Source of the DNA: Chloroflexota bacterium
Lineage (GTDB): Bacteria; Chloroflexota; Anaerolineae; Promineifilales; Promineifilaceae
Reading direction: 5' to 3'
DNA length: 46,750 nt
Assembly: GCA_029559155.1 (NCBI GenBank)
Contig: JAKQCM010000301.1
Coordinates: forward strand, 1 to 46,750
The notes under the pieces are model-generated. The model did not search any database. It was not told the DNA's origin and saw only the letters and a list, made by a program, of their open reading frames with translations. Positions 10,071-20,177 of the stretch are shown here, piece after piece. A program made the position numbers and the translations under genes. Positions within the stretch are counted from its first letter, which is position 1; each line of letters begins with the position of its first letter.

Positions 10071-10106
10071 AGGCAGTGGATGAACGCCCATTTTCATCCA
10101 CTGCCT
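10071..10106. terminator. Hairpin between convergent genes
   Basis: A perfect 14-bp stem (AGGCAGTGGATGAA against TTCATCCACTGCCT) with an 8-base loop lies between the end of the membrane-protein gene (+) and the end of folK (-). It has no T-run on either side, so it is a terminator-like hairpin serving both convergent transcripts, not a classic intrinsic terminator. Confidence 0.55.
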
Positions 10107-10117
10107 GACTGCCTGAA

Positions 10118-10636
10118 TTAGAGGGAGATGTCCGGGCGAGGCCAGAGGGTATCTTCGCCTTGCTCGGCCAGCAGGCGTACGGCAATGGCCGACAGCAGTT
10201 CGCCGGTTTCGGGGTGGCGCAGGTCTGGCAGCAGTTCGGCGATGGGGATGGCGACGTGGGGGAATTTCAGGATGTCGGGATCGGGCAGGCGACGGACACG
10301 GCCGTCGGCCAACACATAATCCAGCACGTCATCGTTGTACAGGGCCAGGTCCAGGTCGATGGTGCGCGGGGCGTTTTTGTCTTCCTGGCGCACGCGGTGC
10401 AGCGCCGTTTCGACGGCGGCGATGAGGTCTTCTTTGATTTGGGTGGGGGAGAGCGTAGTGTGCAGCAGCACGGCCGTGTTGAAAAAGTTCGGCTGATCCA
10501 GCAAGCCGGTGGGCACGGTTTCATAGACGGTGGAAACGGCCGTGACCTCAACCATTTCGCGCAGCAAAGCCACCGCCGCCGGTAAATTGCGCTCTTTGTC
10601 GATATTGGAACCTAACGAAAGCACAGCACGATTCAT
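10118..10636 (-). CDS. folK: 2-amino-4-hydroxy-6-hydroxymethyldihydropteridine diphosphokinase (HPPK)
   Basis: A 172-aa cytoplasmic enzyme that transfers pyrophosphate from ATP to 6-hydroxymethyl-7,8-dihydropterin, the step before dihydropteroate synthase in folate synthesis. It carries the HPPK hallmarks in order: N-terminal LSLGSNI with a following ERNL, STVYETVPTG, QPNFFNTAV, and the signature APRTIDLDLALY, whose acidic residues bind Mg-ATP. PHVAIPIAELLPDL is the usual C-terminal segment. The length is close to the normal ~160 aa. The ATG start is preceded on the minus strand by AAGGATGG at good spacing. folB lies just upstream on the same strand, so the two are probably co-transcribed; no other folate genes are in the window. 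Confidence 0.95.
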   Translation of the reverse strand: MNRAVLSLGSNIDKERNLPAAVALLREMVEVTAVSTVYETVPTGLLDQPNFFNTAVLLHTTLSPTQIKEDLIAAVETALHRVRQEDKNAPRTIDLDLALYNDDVLDYVLADGRVRRLPDPDILKFPHVAIPIAELLPDLRHPETGELLSAIAVRLLAEQGEDTLWPRPDISL

Positions 10637-10747
10637 GATCCATCCTTTGATCTGATTATCCTGGACCGGCTCTCCGGAAAAATCCTGAAGGTTCGGCGTT
10701 TTGTAATCTCTTACAGTGTGTATAACTGCATTCCTGCAGACTGCATT

Positions 10748-11113
10748 CTACAAGCCAAAGTCTGCGCGGGAACGTTCGATCTCTATGCCTACCGATTCCG
10801 CAAAGCGCAGTGCGCCCGGCTTTTCCAGACGTACCTGCACCCGTTCCACGCCAAACTCCACGATGACAATCCGCGCCAGATCGGTGACAAGTTTTTCCAC
10901 CAAATAATCCGAAGAGGCTTCAATGTGCTGGATAATGCGTTTGGTGATGCTTTTATAATTTACCGCGTCGTTAATATCGTCAGAGGCGGCCGCCGGGCGA
11001 ATATCGGCGAAGATGACCATGTTGATGAGGATGTCTTGCTTGTTTACTCGCTCGTCGGGGTTGATGCCAATGATCCCGCGCAGCAGCAGATCGCGAATGA
11101 TAATTTTGTCCAT
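10748..11113 (-). CDS. folB: Dihydroneopterin aldolase
   Basis: A 121-aa protein matching FolB. It begins with DKIIIRDLLLRGIIGINPDER, close to the family pattern of a small N-terminal strand, a conserved Gly, and G-x-x-x-x-E-R, then QDILINMVIFAD. NAVNYK is the conserved pterin-binding stretch (normally D-x-x-x-Y), followed by IEASSDYLVEKLVTDLA with the glutamate-bearing helix. RVQVRLEKPGALRFAESVGIEI is the usual C-terminal ending with the catalytic-site KP. The enzyme cleaves 7,8-dihydroneopterin to 6-hydroxymethyl-dihydropterin and glycolaldehyde, supplying the FolK substrate. The start ATG has AAGGAG about eight bases upstream. It lies upstream of folK on the same strand with a 111-bp gap. 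Confidence 0.94.
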   Translation of the reverse strand: MDKIIIRDLLLRGIIGINPDERVNKQDILINMVIFADIRPAAASDDINDAVNYKSITKRIIQHIEASSDYLVEKLVTDLARIVIVEFGVERVQVRLEKPGALRFAESVGIEIERSRADFGL

Positions 11114-11149
11114 GTTGGTTACTCCTTGTATGAGGGCTGACCGGGTAAT

Positions 11150-11980
11150 TTATAATCGAGCCATAAGCCAGGCTGAAATGTCGGCCACAACTTGTTGGTA
11201 GTGAATGTCGTTGTGCGACTCATGGAAGCCGCCATCGTAAGCGATGTAGGTTTTGTCTGAGCCAGATACATTGTCGAAAAAGCGGCGGCTGTCCGCTGGC
11301 GATGTGATGATGTCGGCCGCGCCGTGGATCATGAGCAGGGGTAGTTGGAGGGTGTGCGCATTTTCCTGGCAGTAAACGGCCGTATCCATCACCTCTGTCG
11401 CCAAGCGCGCCGTCCCTTTACCATGAACCAGAGGGTCGTTCTGGTAAGCCTGCACTTCTTGCGGATCGCGCGAGATGCCCTTAACGTCCAGACCGGTTTC
11501 CAGGCTAAATGTAGGCCAGACTCGTGACAAAACACGGCTCACCTGCAACAAAATGGGCGATACGCCAACGCTGCCCACGGCAGGCGCCGAAACAATCACG
11601 CCGCGCAGCCCTTCCGGCTGATGCAGCACATAGTCCAGGATAATCAGGCCGCCCAGGCTGTGTCCCATGACAAACAGGGGTAAGTTGGGTTGGGCGGCAG
11701 CGGCCAACTGCACCAGCGCCGCCACGTCGCCGCGAAAATCAGCCATACTGTTGACATAACCACGCTGGCCGGGGGAACGGCCGTGTCCCCGATGATCCAG
11801 CGCATACACTGCAAACCCCTGCGGGACCAGATGGTCCACAACGTGGGGATATCGCCCACTGTGCTCGCCGTGCCCGTGAACAATTACCAAAACGCCGATC
11901 GCCGGTGTATCCGGCAGCCAGGCCTGATAGTAGAGCGCCAACCCTTCGCTGCCCTTGAATGTACTTTCTTGATGCTGCAT
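11150..11980 (-). CDS. Alpha/beta hydrolase, monoglyceride lipase/lysophospholipase family
   Basis: A 276-aa alpha/beta hydrolase. VIVHGHGEHSGRY contains the oxyanion-side HGxGEH motif typical of the monoacylglycerol lipase/PldB group, and LDHRGHGRSPGQRG follows, another signature of that group. The nucleophile elbow is GHSLGG (Ser in VMGHSLGGLIILDY). A C-terminal MIHGAADIITSP strand carries the likely catalytic Asp, and GGFHESHND the His. No signal peptide is present, so it probably acts in the cytoplasm or at the inner membrane face on monoacylglycerols or lysophospholipids. The start ATG has AGGGAG upstream at suitable spacing. It lies 36 bases upstream of folB on the same strand, so it may be transcribed with the folate genes, although no functional link is apparent. 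Confidence 0.88.
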   Translation of the reverse strand: MQHQESTFKGSEGLALYYQAWLPDTPAIGVLVIVHGHGEHSGRYPHVVDHLVPQGFAVYALDHRGHGRSPGQRGYVNSMADFRGDVAALVQLAAAAQPNLPLFVMGHSLGGLIILDYVLHQPEGLRGVIVSAPAVGSVGVSPILLQVSRVLSRVWPTFSLETGLDVKGISRDPQEVQAYQNDPLVHGKGTARLATEVMDTAVYCQENAHTLQLPLLMIHGAADIITSPADSRRFFDNVSGSDKTYIAYDGGFHESHNDIHYQQVVADISAWLMARL

Positions 11981-12071
11981 GATTCAACTCCCTTGATTTG
12001 TCTGAATGTCTATTACCAACTGCCAATAAAAAATGACCGCCTGAGATGGCAGGTCGGAGATTGACAATCGC

Positions 12072-12773
12072 TTATCTCTCATTGCCCATTGTCGACGAAG
12101 ATTGTCGCGGTGTCTGATTCTCTGGCGCGGGGCAAACATCGTTGAGTGGACAAACGGCGCACTCTGGACGACGCGCTTTACACAGGCGACGGCCGTGAAA
12201 AATAAACAGGTGCGAAATTTCAATCCACGACTCGCGCGGCACGATGGCCATTAAGTCCAATTCCACTTTGACCGGGTCTTCAGAGTCGGTCAACCCCAGG
12301 CGGGCGGATAAACGCTTGACGTGCGTGTCTACGGTGATGCCCTCGGCCCTCTGATAAATTTCGCCCAAAACGACATTGGCTGTTTTGCGCGCCACACCGG
12401 GAAGTTGTACGAGGTCGCTCATCTCGGCCGGCACTTCGCCGCCGTGCTGCTGCAAAATGGTGTGCGCGGTTTCTTGAATATAGCGCGCCTTTTGGCGGTA
12501 AAAGCCGGTGGGTCGAATAATTTTTTCTAGTTCGTCCCTGTTCGCGGCCGCCAGATCCTCGGCGCGGGGGAAGCGGGCAAACAGGGCTGGGGTCACGCCG
12601 TTGACGCGCTCGTCGGTACACTGCGCGGAGAGGATCGTCGCGGTAAGCAGTTGGATGGGTGAATGGTAATGGAGTTCGCAGTGGGCGTCGGGGTAGGTTT
12701 GGCGCAGGCGTTGCAGCAAGATGGGGATGGGAACGGCCGTTTCCCGGTGTACGTTGTCTTGTTCGCTCATCAT
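12072..12773 (-). CDS. nth: Endonuclease III, DNA glycosylase/AP lyase
   Basis: A 233-aa base-excision-repair enzyme that removes oxidised pyrimidines and cleaves the AP site. Visible hallmarks: ATILSAQCTDERVN near the N-terminus, the helix-hairpin-helix LPGVARKTANVVL with the catalytic Lys, VDTHVKRLSARLGL with the catalytic Asp, and a C-terminal four-Cys iron-sulphur loop in the C-x6-C-x2-C-x5-C arrangement (CKARRPECAVCPLNDVC). The length matches the family plus a short tail. Two ATG codons stand in tandem at the start and either could be used; the ribosome-binding site is weak. It is transcribed away from the sensor kinase gene, with a ~180-bp divergent region between them. Confidence 0.95.
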   Translation of the reverse strand: MMSEQDNVHRETAVPIPILLQRLRQTYPDAHCELHYHSPIQLLTATILSAQCTDERVNGVTPALFARFPRAEDLAAANRDELEKIIRPTGFYRQKARYIQETAHTILQQHGGEVPAEMSDLVQLPGVARKTANVVLGEIYQRAEGITVDTHVKRLSARLGLTDSEDPVKVELDLMAIVPRESWIEISHLFIFHGRRLCKARRPECAVCPLNDVCPAPENQTPRQSSSTMGNER

Positions 12774-12955
12774 ATGCCTATGCTATCGCTATCAGACTCA
12801 AAAAAAGCCTCCAGATGATACCCGCCTTTGCCTATAGTACCAAAGACCTAAGCCGATATGTACCATAGACGAATTTTTAGGGAAAATTAAAATTACACTA
12901 TGGAAGTATCTCATAAGTTTGCGCGGGTAGATTGCACCAAAAGGCGAGAGTAACA

Positions 12956-14788
12956 ATGTATTGGTATCTAACTGCTTTCAGTCTATTACTATTAGTTGCG
13001 GCGGCCACATCCACCCTCATCGCTCTCTATGCCTGGAAACGGCGTCCTGTACCCGGTTCTGTTCTCTTCGCCATTGCCATGTTGGCGGTTACTCAATGGT
13101 CGCTCGCTTTCCTATTACAAATCGTCAGTTCAGATTTGACCAACAAACTAGCCTGGGCAAAGTTTCAGACGGTTGGCATGGTGGTGCTGCCCATCACCTG
13201 GCTGGCATTTGCCCTGGTTTACACTGGCCGCGGCGCCCTTCTAAAACCCCGTCAGCTTCTTTTGTTAGCCATTTTCCCCTTAATCTTTTTTGTATTGGTG
13301 CTGACAAACGAAGCTCACAATCTGGTTTGGCAAGAAATCTATATAAAAACCGTCAACGATCTACCCATTTTAGTATCCACCCCGGCAACCTGGTATTGGA
13401 TCAACAATATCTTTTTGTACGGCTGCTATTTGGCCGGTTCGTTGATGATCATGAGCAGCCAGCGTTATGAAATAGCTTCGCTTCATCCGGGGCAAGCGCT
13501 GGTATTGGCTATAGGCCTGATACTGCCCTGGTTTGGGCTGGCTTTGGATTTTGCCGGGCTGAATAACATCAACCTGATGCCTCTGGCGTTTTGCCTGAGC
13601 GGCATTATTGTCGCCCGATATGCGTTACAGTTTCGTTTTATCAAACATTCTCCGCTGGAACAACAGGCGCTGGTTAACAATCTGAGCGCCGGCGTGCTGG
13701 TGCTGGATAATAGGCTGACAATCGTGGATGCCAATGCGGCCGCGACTGTTTTGCTGCAACGGCCGTCTTGCGATCTGATCAACCACCCGCTGTCTGCTGT
13801 TTTGCCTGACCTGAGCGCCCAATACGGCCGTCTGACTGAACATCCTTGCGACATCACCCAAACAGATGGCGCAGCCGTCCGATACTTCGAAGCCAGCCTT
13901 GCCCCTCTTTACGATTGGCGCAAACTGCCCTCGACCACTTTGTTAACCCTGCACGACATCACCGAGCGTAAACAAGCCGAAATTCTGCGCGACGACATGA
14001 CCCACTCCATCGTCCACGATTTGCGCTCGCCGGTGAGCAACTCTTTGTTTGCCCTACAAATGCTAAAAGGAAATCTGGAACAAGACGCCGCTTCCATAGA
14101 CAACCGGCATCTCGTAGACATGACCTCGGCAAACACAGAAAAGGTACTACACCTGATCAACAGCATTTTAGACATCAATCGCATGGAAAACGGCCACATG
14201 CAGGTTCATTATACGGCCGTTCCCCTGGACAATTTGGTGTCTCGCCTCGTTCAAAGCCACAAAGCGCACGCCACCGAAAAACAAATCACCATCCAACACT
14301 ACATCCCCCAAGACCTGCCGCCGGCTTGGGCTGACGCCGGACTGCTAGAACGCATCCTGCAAAACCTCATCGACAACAGCTTGAAATTTACCGGAGCCGG
14401 CGGCGTCATCGGCATTACGGCCGTTGCCGTCCCCAACATCGCCAACGGCCACACCAGCCTGGAAGTCTCCATCAGCGACGATGGCCCCGGCCTTTCCCCG
14501 GAACTGGCCCATACCGCCTTCAACAAATTCATCACCGGCGGCAGCCAGGAAAGCGGCAACGGGCTTGGCCTGGCATTTTGCCAGATGGCCTTGGAAGCCC
14601 ACGGCGAGCGCATCTGGGCCAACAACAATCCGGAAAAGGGCGTCACCTTCACTTTCTCGCTCTCCGTCCCGCCGACCACCACCAGAAATGGACATGTAGG
14701 CAAGACCGCCAATCTGGATACCAGCCTACCGTATTACCCGGCCATCTTCACTGCAAGCCAACCAGAAATAGCGGCGATCTCTCGGTAA
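12956..14788 (+). CDS. Membrane sensor histidine kinase with N-terminal 7TM region and PAS domain
   Basis: With the ATG at 12956 (preceded by AGGCGAGAG) the protein has 610 aa; an upstream TTG at 12932 is less likely. Residues 1 to ~215 are seven hydrophobic helices resembling the histidine-kinase 7TM sensor region. A PAS-like domain follows at ~220-335 (LSAGVLVLDNRLTIVDANAA). The HisKA domain carries the phospho-acceptor His354 in SIVHDLRSPVSN, and the ATPase domain has NLIDNSLKFT (N box), SISDDGPGLSPE (G1) and GNGLGLAFCQMALEAHG (G2). All catalytic boxes look intact. No response regulator is adjacent, so it is an orphan kinase whose partner must be elsewhere. The ligand is unknown. Confidence 0.9.
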   Translation: MYWYLTAFSLLLLVAAATSTLIALYAWKRRPVPGSVLFAIAMLAVTQWSLAFLLQIVSSDLTNKLAWAKFQTVGMVVLPITWLAFALVYTGRGALLKPRQLLLLAIFPLIFFVLVLTNEAHNLVWQEIYIKTVNDLPILVSTPATWYWINNIFLYGCYLAGSLMIMSSQRYEIASLHPGQALVLAIGLILPWFGLALDFAGLNNINLMPLAFCLSGIIVARYALQFRFIKHSPLEQQALVNNLSAGVLVLDNRLTIVDANAAATVLLQRPSCDLINHPLSAVLPDLSAQYGRLTEHPCDITQTDGAAVRYFEASLAPLYDWRKLPSTTLLTLHDITERKQAEILRDDMTHSIVHDLRSPVSNSLFALQMLKGNLEQDAASIDNRHLVDMTSANTEKVLHLINSILDINRMENGHMQVHYTAVPLDNLVSRLVQSHKAHATEKQITIQHYIPQDLPPAWADAGLLERILQNLIDNSLKFTGAGGVIGITAVAVPNIANGHTSLEVSISDDGPGLSPELAHTAFNKFITGGSQESGNGLGLAFCQMALEAHGERIWANNNPEKGVTFTFSLSVPPTTTRNGHVGKTANLDTSLPYYPAIFTASQPEIAAISR

Positions 14789-15006
14789 ACCTTGTTCCCC
14801 AGGCGCTGTCCGGTAAACGCACCAATTCCTTGAGTATTTCCATAGAATCATAGCCCTGGCCGGGCCTAATTGCTCCTTCCTATTTGCCTAAAGTTACTCG
14901 CCTGCGTAAGATATACCCCTTCAGTGTAAAAATAAATTTTTCCAGGGTCCTCCCTATACAATCCCGAACCGCCAAATGTCTAAACCGAGAAGGAGTTAAT
15001 ACGACT

Positions 15007-16995
<1,989 letters not shown>

Positions 16996-17002
16996 TTATT
17001 CA

Positions 17003-17046
17003 CGTTTGCAGGTGGCCGGTTGTGGTCAACCGGCCACCTGCAAACG
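17003..17046. terminator. Perfect 20-bp stem hairpin after the debranching enzyme gene
   Basis: A 20-bp perfect inverted repeat (CGTTTGCAGGTGGCCGGTTG and its complement) with a four-base TGGT loop starts eight bases after the stop codon. No T-run follows on the plus strand, so it may act as a transcript-end stabiliser or attenuator and not a true intrinsic terminator. It ends 22 bases before the next start codon. Confidence 0.6.
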
Positions 17047-17067
17047 AGCAAATCCGGCCAAAGCATC

Positions 17068-18588
17068 ATGGAACCAAAACCCAAGTTCGGACTAGAACAA
17101 TACCCATCCGGCACAGACATTATCCGCCAAGGCGACACACCGGAAAAATTCTACATCATCACCAAAGGTGATGTAGAAATCGTCCGCCACCTGGTAGACG
17201 GGTACGAAATCATCATCGACCGCATGGGCGAAGGCTCTTACTTCGGCGAAATCGGCCTGCTCAAAAAAGCCAAACGCATCGCCACCGTCCGCGCCAAAAC
17301 CAACGTCGAAGTCATGGCCATGAGCCACGACATCTTTGAACGCTGGTTGAACGATTCCCAAATTAGCCGTCAGGAAATTGATGCCGTCATGGAAGAGCGC
17401 CTCATGCTGATCGGCGATTTACAATTAGTCGACGGCGTTGTCCCCGGCCAAGAAAACGACGACACGGCCGTTCCCACCGCCACCGACATCATCGAAGCCG
17501 CCACCCCGGCCACCGCCGGACAACAAACTTTCCACCCCGGCGACATCATCATCCACCAGGGCGAAACGGCCGATAAGTTCTATATCATCGTCTCCGGAAC
17601 CGTCGAAATATTTTATTATGAACCCAATGCCACCGATACCATCATCGCCCAGCTAGACAGCGGCAACTATTTTGGCGAAATTGGTCTCCTGGAAGGCAGC
17701 AAACGCACCGCCAGCGTCCGCGCCCTTACCCCGGTCAAAGTCCTTGTCTTCGACCGCGAAACATTCAGCCGCTGGATCTCCGACGCGCCTGCCAGCCGGT
17801 ATGAACTTTGGCGCACCGCCGCCGAACGACGCGACAATACCAAACCCCTACCGCCCATCGGCGGCATCCGCTCCATCGACACCACCCAAATGATCGAAGT
17901 GGATCGCGCCATGATCGAAGATTACCGCATCGAACTCATCCAAATGATGGAAAACGCCGGCCGCAACCTGGCGCATCTGGCCCGCAAACGCTTCCTAAAC
18001 GGCGACCCACGCGGCCAAAACGTGGTCATTCTGGCCGGTCATGGCGGCAATGGGGGCGGCGGGCTGGTTTGCGCCCGCCACCTGCATAATTGGGGAGCCA
18101 AAGTCCACGTATTCATCACCAAGTCAGACGAAAAGTTTCGCGGCGTACCCGCCCATCAACTTGAAATTTTACGGCGCATGGGCATCTCCGTCACCATCGG
18201 CGCAGGCCTGGTGCTCAACAACCTGCTCACTACCGATCTCATTATCGACGCCATCATCGGCTATAACCTGGCCGGTGCGCCCTACGGCGTCGCCGCGCAG
18301 TTTATCCAATGGGCCAATGTCCAAAACACGCCTATACTCAGCCTCGACGCCCCCTCCGGGTTAGACACCACCACCGGTAAAGTATTCGATCCGGCGATTC
18401 GCGCCTCGGCCACCATGACCCTGGCTCTGCCTAAAGATGGTCTGCGCCACGAAACCGGCGAAGGCGTCGTGGGCGAATTGTATCTGGCGGACATCGGCGT
18501 ACCGCCCGACCTGTATGCCGGACCCAAACTCGGCTTTGAAATTGGCCCCATTTTTGCCGAAAACGACGTTATTCGCTTAGATTTATGA
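17068..18588 (+). CDS. Fusion: two cyclic-nucleotide-binding domains + NAD(P)HX epimerase-like (YjeF_N) domain
   Basis: From ATG 17068 the protein has 506 aa; an upstream TTG at 17020 lies inside a hairpin and is unlikely. Domain 1 (~8-110) and domain 2 (~153-260) are cyclic-nucleotide-binding folds, each with a phosphate-binding-cassette-like sequence, YFGEIGLLKKAKRIATVRA and YFGEIGLLEGSKRTASVRA, keeping the Glu and Arg that contact cyclic nucleotides. Residues ~275-506 match the YjeF N-terminal epimerase: MIEVDRAMIEDY, MMENAGRNLA, DAIIGYNLAG and SLDAPSGLDTTTG. The usual phosphate loop GxGNNGGDG reads GHGGNGGGG here (N to G at ~327, D to G at ~331). The ADP-dependent dehydratase half is absent. 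The family repairs hydrated NAD(P)H. Whether this copy is an active enzyme or a cAMP-responsive NAD(P)HX or nucleotide sensor is inference. It overlaps rpiA by ATGA. Confidence 0.85.
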   Translation: MEPKPKFGLEQYPSGTDIIRQGDTPEKFYIITKGDVEIVRHLVDGYEIIIDRMGEGSYFGEIGLLKKAKRIATVRAKTNVEVMAMSHDIFERWLNDSQISRQEIDAVMEERLMLIGDLQLVDGVVPGQENDDTAVPTATDIIEAATPATAGQQTFHPGDIIIHQGETADKFYIIVSGTVEIFYYEPNATDTIIAQLDSGNYFGEIGLLEGSKRTASVRALTPVKVLVFDRETFSRWISDAPASRYELWRTAAERRDNTKPLPPIGGIRSIDTTQMIEVDRAMIEDYRIELIQMMENAGRNLAHLARKRFLNGDPRGQNVVILAGHGGNGGGGLVCARHLHNWGAKVHVFITKSDEKFRGVPAHQLEILRRMGISVTIGAGLVLNNLLTTDLIIDAIIGYNLAGAPYGVAAQFIQWANVQNTPILSLDAPSGLDTTTGKVFDPAIRASATMTLALPKDGLRHETGEGVVGELYLADIGVPPDLYAGPKLGFEIGPIFAENDVIRLDL

Positions 18589-19295
18589 CAGTAGACATTG
18601 CCGAACTGAAGAAATTGGCCGGCGAACGAGCCGCTGAATGGGTGGAATCGGGCATGGTCGTGGGACTGGGGACGGGCAGCACGGCCGTTTACGCCACCAG
18701 AGCCATCGGCCAACGGTTACAAGACGGCCGTCTCCACCACATCCTCGGCATCCCCACCTCCGAACAAACCGCCCGCCAGGCGCAAGAAGCCGGTATCCCC
18801 CTGACCACCCTCGACGATCATCCGATTATCGATCTCACCATCGACGGCGCAGACGAAATCGATCCCCACCTGAACCTGATCAAAGGTCTCGGCGGCGCGC
18901 TGCTGCGCGAAAAAATCGTCGCCGCCGCCTCCCGACGCATGATCGTCGTCAGCGATGCGCGGAAAGTGATTGCCAAATTGGGCACACTCGCGCCCCTGCC
19001 GGTGGAAGTGATCCCCTTTGCCCGACGCCCGGTCTACGACTACCTGACCAGCCTGGGCGCGCAAGTGACCTTGCGGCGCGATAGAGAACTGGAGCAACGG
19101 CCGTTCCTCACCGACGAGGGCAATATCATTCTAGACTGCACCTTCCCTCAGGGCATCGACGATCCGGCCACCCTCGCCCAAACCATCATCGCCCAGCCCG
19201 GCGTGGTGGAACACGGCCTCTTCCTCAATCTGGCCACCCTGGCCGTCATCGCCACGCCCGATGGCCTGCAAATCCTCAAACGAAGCGAGATCTAA
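18585..19295 (+). CDS. rpiA: Ribose-5-phosphate isomerase A
   Basis: A 236-aa cytoplasmic enzyme interconverting ribose-5-phosphate and ribulose-5-phosphate in the pentose phosphate pathway. It shows the full RpiA signature: [13 protein letters not shown] (phosphate loop), [31 protein letters not shown] with the catalytic Asp residues, [19 protein letters not shown] with the catalytic Glu and Lys, [13 protein letters not shown], and the C-terminal [10 protein letters not shown]. The length is typical. The start overlaps the stop of the cyclic-nucleotide-binding/epimerase gene (ATGA), implying coupled translation, which places pentose phosphate metabolism and NAD(P)H repair in one transcript. 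Confidence 0.96.
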   Translation: MTVDIAELKKLAGERAAEWVESGMVVGLGTGSTAVYATRAIGQRLQDGRLHHILGIPTSEQTARQAQEAGIPLTTLDDHPIIDLTIDGADEIDPHLNLIKGLGGALLREKIVAAASRRMIVVSDARKVIAKLGTLAPLPVEVIPFARRPVYDYLTSLGAQVTLRRDRELEQRPFLTDEGNIILDCTFPQGIDDPATLAQTIIAQPGVVEHGLFLNLATLAVIATPDGLQILKRSEI

Positions 19296-19296
19296 C

Positions 19297-20109
19297 ATGA
19301 CCCTGCGACACCTCCGATTCATCCTCAGTACAGCCCTGCTGCTGGCCGCCATCACCGCCTGCAACGCCGGCGGCGGCGGTGAACCCGTCACCACCGCCAG
19401 CGGCCTGCAATACACCGAAACAAAGACCGGCAGCGGTCCGCAAGCCCAGCCCGGCGACCTCGTGTCCGTCCACTACCGTGGCCGACTGGACGATGGGACC
19501 GAATTCGATAATTCCTACGACCGCGGCCAGCCCTTTCAGTTTGTTCTTGGGCGCGGCAACGTCATCGCCGGCTGGGACGAAGGCATCGCTCTGATGAAAG
19601 AAGGCGGGCAAGCGACCCTCGTCGTCCCGTCCAGTCTGGCCTATGGCGGCCACGGCGCTGGCGGCGTCATCCCGCCCAACGCCACCCTCACCTTTGATGT
19701 GGAACTGGTGGCCGTCCAACCCGGCCCGGAAGGCGGGCCGGCATCGCCCACGGCCGTCGATCCCGCCGAATTCACCACCACCAACAGCGGCCTGAAATAT
19801 GTCGACCTGGTGGTAGGCAGCGGGGCAGTTCCCCAACCCGGCCAAACCGTCACCGCCCACTACACCGGCTGGATGCTAGATGGGACCAAATTCGACAGTT
19901 CCCTGGATCGCGGCGTGCCGCTCTCCTTTCCTATCGGTCAGGGCAGCGTCATCGCCGGATGGGATGAAGGGCTGTCCACCATGAAAGTCGGCGGCAAGCG
20001 GCAGTTGGTCATTCCCCCGGAACTGGCCTATGGCGCAAACGGCGCCGGCGGCATTATCCCGCCCAACGCCACGCTCATTTTTGAAGTGGAACTACTTGAT
20101 GTGAAATGA
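19297..20109 (+). CDS. Exported lipoprotein with two FKBP-type peptidyl-prolyl isomerase domains
   Basis: From the ATG at 19297 (one base after the rpiA stop) the product has 270 aa. Residues 1-22 form a lipoprotein signal with lipobox AAITAC (Cys22), followed by a Gly-rich linker. Two FKBP domains follow at ~36-140 and ~165-270. Each has the VHYRGRL/AHYTGWM strand, the D-G-x-x-F-D-x-S pattern, VIAGWDEG, and a LAYG...IPPNATL end. These are the active-site residues of FKBP isomerases. It probably assists protein folding outside the cytoplasmic membrane. An in-frame start 12 codons upstream lies inside rpiA and would spoil the signal peptide. It is the last gene of the rpiA transcript; a hairpin follows at once. 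Confidence 0.93.
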   Translation: MTLRHLRFILSTALLLAAITACNAGGGGEPVTTASGLQYTETKTGSGPQAQPGDLVSVHYRGRLDDGTEFDNSYDRGQPFQFVLGRGNVIAGWDEGIALMKEGGQATLVVPSSLAYGGHGAGGVIPPNATLTFDVELVAVQPGPEGGPASPTAVDPAEFTTTNSGLKYVDLVVGSGAVPQPGQTVTAHYTGWMLDGTKFDSSLDRGVPLSFPIGQGSVIAGWDEGLSTMKVGGKRQLVIPPELAYGANGAGGIIPPNATLIFEVELLDVK

Positions 20110-20110
20110 T

Positions 20111-20153
20111 GCGTGATGCGTGATGCGTAAATCAGTGGTGTCACGCATCACGC
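20111..20153. terminator. GCGTGATGCGTGA hairpin, dispersed repeat type
   Basis: A 13-bp perfect stem (GCGTGATGCGTGA against TCACGCATCACGC) with a 17-base loop starts one base after the FKBP stop and lies between convergent genes. The arm is itself a direct repeat of TGATGCG. A closely related hairpin lies at 43723-43764, so this is a mobile or dispersed palindromic element now sitting at a terminator position. Confidence 0.55.
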
Positions 20154-20177
20154 TGGCTCTCCAAAATGTATGACGGC

